Below are positions 60,910-64,000 of a DNA stretch of 64,000 nt, piece after piece. Position 1 is the first letter of the stretch, and every line of letters begins with the position of its first letter. The notes under the pieces were generated by a model. The model worked only from the letters and a program-made list of their open reading frames with translations, had not been told where the DNA came from and made no database searches. The DNA comes from Membranipora membranacea (taxonomy: Eukaryota; Bryozoa; Gymnolaemata; Cheilostomatida; Membraniporidae), in NCBI GenBank assembly GCA_914767715.1, contig OU612072.1, forward strand, positions 7,936,001 to 8,000,000, written 5' to 3'. The translations under genes were made by a program, and so were the position numbers.

Positions 60910-61762
60910 CAGCTTTAGATGGTGTTGTGTCCCAAAAAGATTCAGCCAAGCTCAGATCAATTTATGTAACATTGTTTTTTGTACATGTTATAATCTGGTG
61001 CCAGTCTGCGAAGTCCAATTTTTGAGTGCGTTTGGCGGGTTAGGTTACATTTGTCAGTAAGGTCTGGGCCAGCTCAAATGGTCAATTAACATTGGCACCA
61101 TCAATCACCAAATCTACAAAGCCACATTTATTTGTAAGTCAAAAACCTAACTTATTTCACCAAGAACCATCTGACACTCCTTTGTGAAGAAGCTGAATGG
61201 GCATTTCAAACCACATAACTTCTCGTTATTAATCAAAGAACTCACTATTCATGTGTTTAGTTGTGCTGGAATTTTTGGCAATAAAATTTGATCCTTTGAA
61301 AAATAACCTTACTATTATTTTGCCTGGCCTATAGACTTGTAACACAGTTTTTCAGCCAGTCTATATAACTATAATATGTTATTTGCCTGACATTTTGACC
61401 AAAACGGGCATAAGGGTTTTCATTCAGATCATAACAGGGGGATCATTTTCTCTAGGGCTGCGCCTCCAACAACTGAAAAAACATAGCTATTGTTGTTGTG
61501 AGTATCAATACTGAGGTTATAATTAAGCCATTGATACTGTGGTAAATACAGCATGTATCCACCAGTGGTGGACAAGATGTTCCTTCACTTCTCCCACACT
61601 TTTGAGATCATAGCTCGTGACACAATCTTGTCATTCATTCATAATCATCTCAATACACCCACAACTGGAGACGATGTAATAGTTGCAGCCCTACTGTGGC
61701 CTTATTCTGTTTGTATACCAGTCTTTGTGTTGCATAGGCAGTTGTATGCTTAATTCTAGTAT

Positions 61763-62053
61763 CTATTGAATAGAGTATTTAGTAATTGTATGCCGTAGGA
61801 CCACTGCATCAACAAGCATCTGAATGCTAGCACCATTAGGTAGCCCTGAGCCGCTAGGTCTTGAGTACTCCGATAATGCAATATTAAGTTGAATGATAAA
61901 TGCGAATGCTCGTGAGATAAGGACTTGTAAGATGTATTGTAGGTGTAGTAAAAGTAGCTCTCTCTCGAACTGGTCTGCGTAACGTGATCGCCGCTGCTCA
62001 GCCAGTGTAACTTTTGTCAGCGCAGTGAAACTTTTTATGAAGGTGGCAGCCAT
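61763..62053 (-). CDS. Candidate small ORF, 96 aa, no family recognised
   Basis: The ATG at 62053 has a good context ('TTTAATGGCTG'), and the frame ends at 61763. The product starts 'MAATFIKSFTALTKVTLAEQ' and has an amphipathic or hydrophobic stretch ('LLLLHLQYILQVLISRAFAF'). The base composition is higher in GC than its surroundings. It is antisense to the intron of the SMAD gene. It could be a chance frame or the first exon of an unknown gene. Confidence 0.2.
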   Translation of the reverse strand: MAATFIKSFTALTKVTLAEQRRSRYADQFERELLLLHLQYILQVLISRAFAFIIQLNIALSEYSRPSGSGLPNGASIQMLVDAVVLRHTITKYSIQ

Positions 62054-64000
62054 TAAAATTTTCGTTTGGGAAACTCTCTGTGAGCTGTTGAGTTTCTTCC
62101 CTCAGTATTCATGGCCTGTCCTACAATGTATCCTCTCCTCTTAGACTTTCTCAAATTATATTCACATAAATATCAGACTCATGAAAGTTTCAATGTTCAA
62201 TTTTAAATTCATCTGGTGAGCCTAAAGCAATCACTAAGTCACTAAAACTACATTTAACATTCATGAGCAAGAACGGTTTGTTGTTTACTATGCAGAGTAA
62301 AATCTGGAAGTCATCGCTTGTCTCGGTATAACCCCTACACTAGGGGCGATGACACCATCTTGCTGTCCGAGTATTGATCAGTCATTCATAAAATTCATCA
62401 ATGGCAGTTTCCGCTATAATACATACCATGTAAGATTGAACGGCCAATCAAAAACTCATTATATTCTCACCTCTCATCAAATGTCCACCATTAATATTGG
62501 TAAGCTGTATGTAGATCATAACTGCTAGGTGCCACTATCAAGTTCGGTCACCAAAACTGACATTCCTCAAGACTGCCACCAATACCTGACTATCCTGCAA
62601 CCTTTGCTTATCAGAATGGCTTAGGATCTGTGATTTGAGTTGGGGTAGTAGTAGTACTATCCCAAACAATTAATCAATGATAAGATAAACATTTGTATCG
62701 ATGTAAGTAATGCTTGTACGAGATTTGTAATGTCTGCTCTGTGGATTCTGGTTATCCTTCCTTAGCAAGCTGAATTTGTAATTGGCCTTTTTCTAAGTAG
62801 AATTCACCAGCTGTCGGTTTTGACATTCTGTTTTGAAACAATGAAAGCTCTGGCGACAGTTTCCACTAGTTCACAGAGACAAATATAAGGATATATTCCT
62901 GCCTGTCTGTCAGTAGAGGTGATTCCCTCTCACAAACAATGGCCGCCTCTGCAGACAGTCTCCACACCGCTGCTCTAATGAGCGCCCAATTTGAGAGCTG
63001 TCTTTGTATTCCAAATCACAATCAAGCTTCAGACACTCACGCTATGATAAATATGCAGGCATCAAGCTTGGTTGACTCTAATTCGAGTGAAATATTGAAA
63101 AATGTGAAATTATCTCAGCATGACTATAATGGGTTTCATGATGAATGTAAATTACAGAGGAATGTATGAATCTAGTTTCAGCATCACTGTCTCCAATTCC
63201 ATTTACTCTCTCAGTCTCTACTAAAACAATTTCCTATCGTGTCTCCACTCCTGTCTGGTACAGCGATTGCAACATTCTCAAAAACATTACCCACACATCA
63301 CGCTGTGTCAAATTAAATATTCGGAGGTAGCAAAGAATCCAAACCCATCATATATTCGGAGATATTCTTTTAGTTTTGGGTCTGTTCTCGAAAATTGCGG
63401 TAGAAACCTCTACTCTGTCAAAAGACAGTAAGTGTGGCTCTGGTTTTTAGTTGTTTGTGGCGGTTGGTTTGACTTCGCTGGATGTTATTATTTATTGGTA
63501 TAAACTATCTGACATTCTAAATAACGAAAAGATTTAAAAGTCACTGACAGGTTGGCGACATTATTTTACCTTTTATTAGTTTACTACAAAGAGATCTTTT
63601 GGGCTTCCCTTCATGGTTTCTGGAGAGTTGTGGGTAGTTTGTATCTGAAGGGCCTTTTTTATAAACGATTGATCATTCAAATAATGTTGCTCAAAATATT
63701 TAATTGTACAAAAAAAGTCTCTTCATCAAATTTTGAGATAGCTCGGAGTGGCTGGCAGAAGTCTGGTTACAAAAAAGTTTTGCAATTTTTCGAGTTGCCG
63801 TTAGTGCATATCATTGAATAGTACACTGTAATATTGAATATAATGAATTTGATATAAAGGAAAGAACTGATGTTGTATCCCCCTTCCCCCACCCTATATA
63901 TTCACACAAAAGTTCTCTTCGTCTGCTAGCCTATCAGGTATCAGGTTACCTCTAAACCTGGGTTACACAAAATCTTATCATTCGGAGAGCTGAACAATGT

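Larger units (their letters stand above)
59346..64000. other. First intron of the inhibitory SMAD (open to right edge)
   Basis: No MH2-encoding exon ('WCxVAYWE', 'RVGRLY' or a PPxY linker) was seen to the right edge. The stretch holds a family-A inverted repeat at 60792-60909 and a GGGAGGGT palindrome near 60330. Two open frames with good ATG context, 61763-62053 (minus) and 62939-63169 (plus), are unexplained. Confidence 0.5.

Noticed and set aside
62939-63169. 76-codon frame with good ATG context (ACAATGGCCG)
   Set aside because: It does not resemble a SMAD linker or MH2, and has no partner exon in the window.

Overview
This window is animal nuclear DNA. It is AT-rich, every confidently recognised protein-coding gene is split into short exons with GT-AG borders, and the genes are metazoan families, including an inhibitory SMAD. 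Microsatellites, foldback elements and decayed transposons fill introns and intergenic space. The style suggests a marine invertebrate, but the species cannot be told from the sequence. There are no bacterial-type operons and no CRISPR arrays.

Layout. Positions 1-7971 (minus) hold the 5' seven coding exons of an SLC5/SGLT-type sodium:solute symporter, cut by the left edge. Positions 10226-20428 (minus) hold a complete 14-coding-exon gene for CCDC61 (VFL3 family, centriole/basal body); the joined frame stays open for 620 codons. Positions 23201-25609 (minus) hold a three-coding-exon gene for an unrecognised coiled-coil protein of about 290 aa. Positions 26-40 kb are mostly repeats: a tRNA-like foldback element, a 9-bp minisatellite, a functional-looking tRNA-Lys(CTT) with its Pol III terminator, a decayed LINE with a tetranucleotide 3' tail, a 49-bp satellite, and a PIF/Harbinger transposase remnant interrupted by a second LINE fragment. 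Positions 40201-54502 (plus) hold a complete 19-exon SCFD1/Sly1 gene (638 aa). Positions 58748-59345 (plus) hold the first coding exon (MH1 domain) of an inhibitory SMAD (SMAD6/7 type). Its MH2 exons were not found in the remaining 4.6 kb and should lie beyond the right edge.

The genes do not form a pathway: membrane transport, centriole biology, ER-Golgi membrane fusion and TGF-beta/BMP feedback are independent housekeeping or signalling functions. I found no convincing new biological system. The most notable material is structural: a LINE fragment nested in a PIF transposase, a hAT-like element with a clean 8-bp target duplication in an SCFD1 intron, several families of small inverted-repeat elements placed very near splice sites, and one uncharacterised coiled-coil gene. 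All exon borders were read by eye from frame continuity, splice consensus and remembered family sequences; no search was run.
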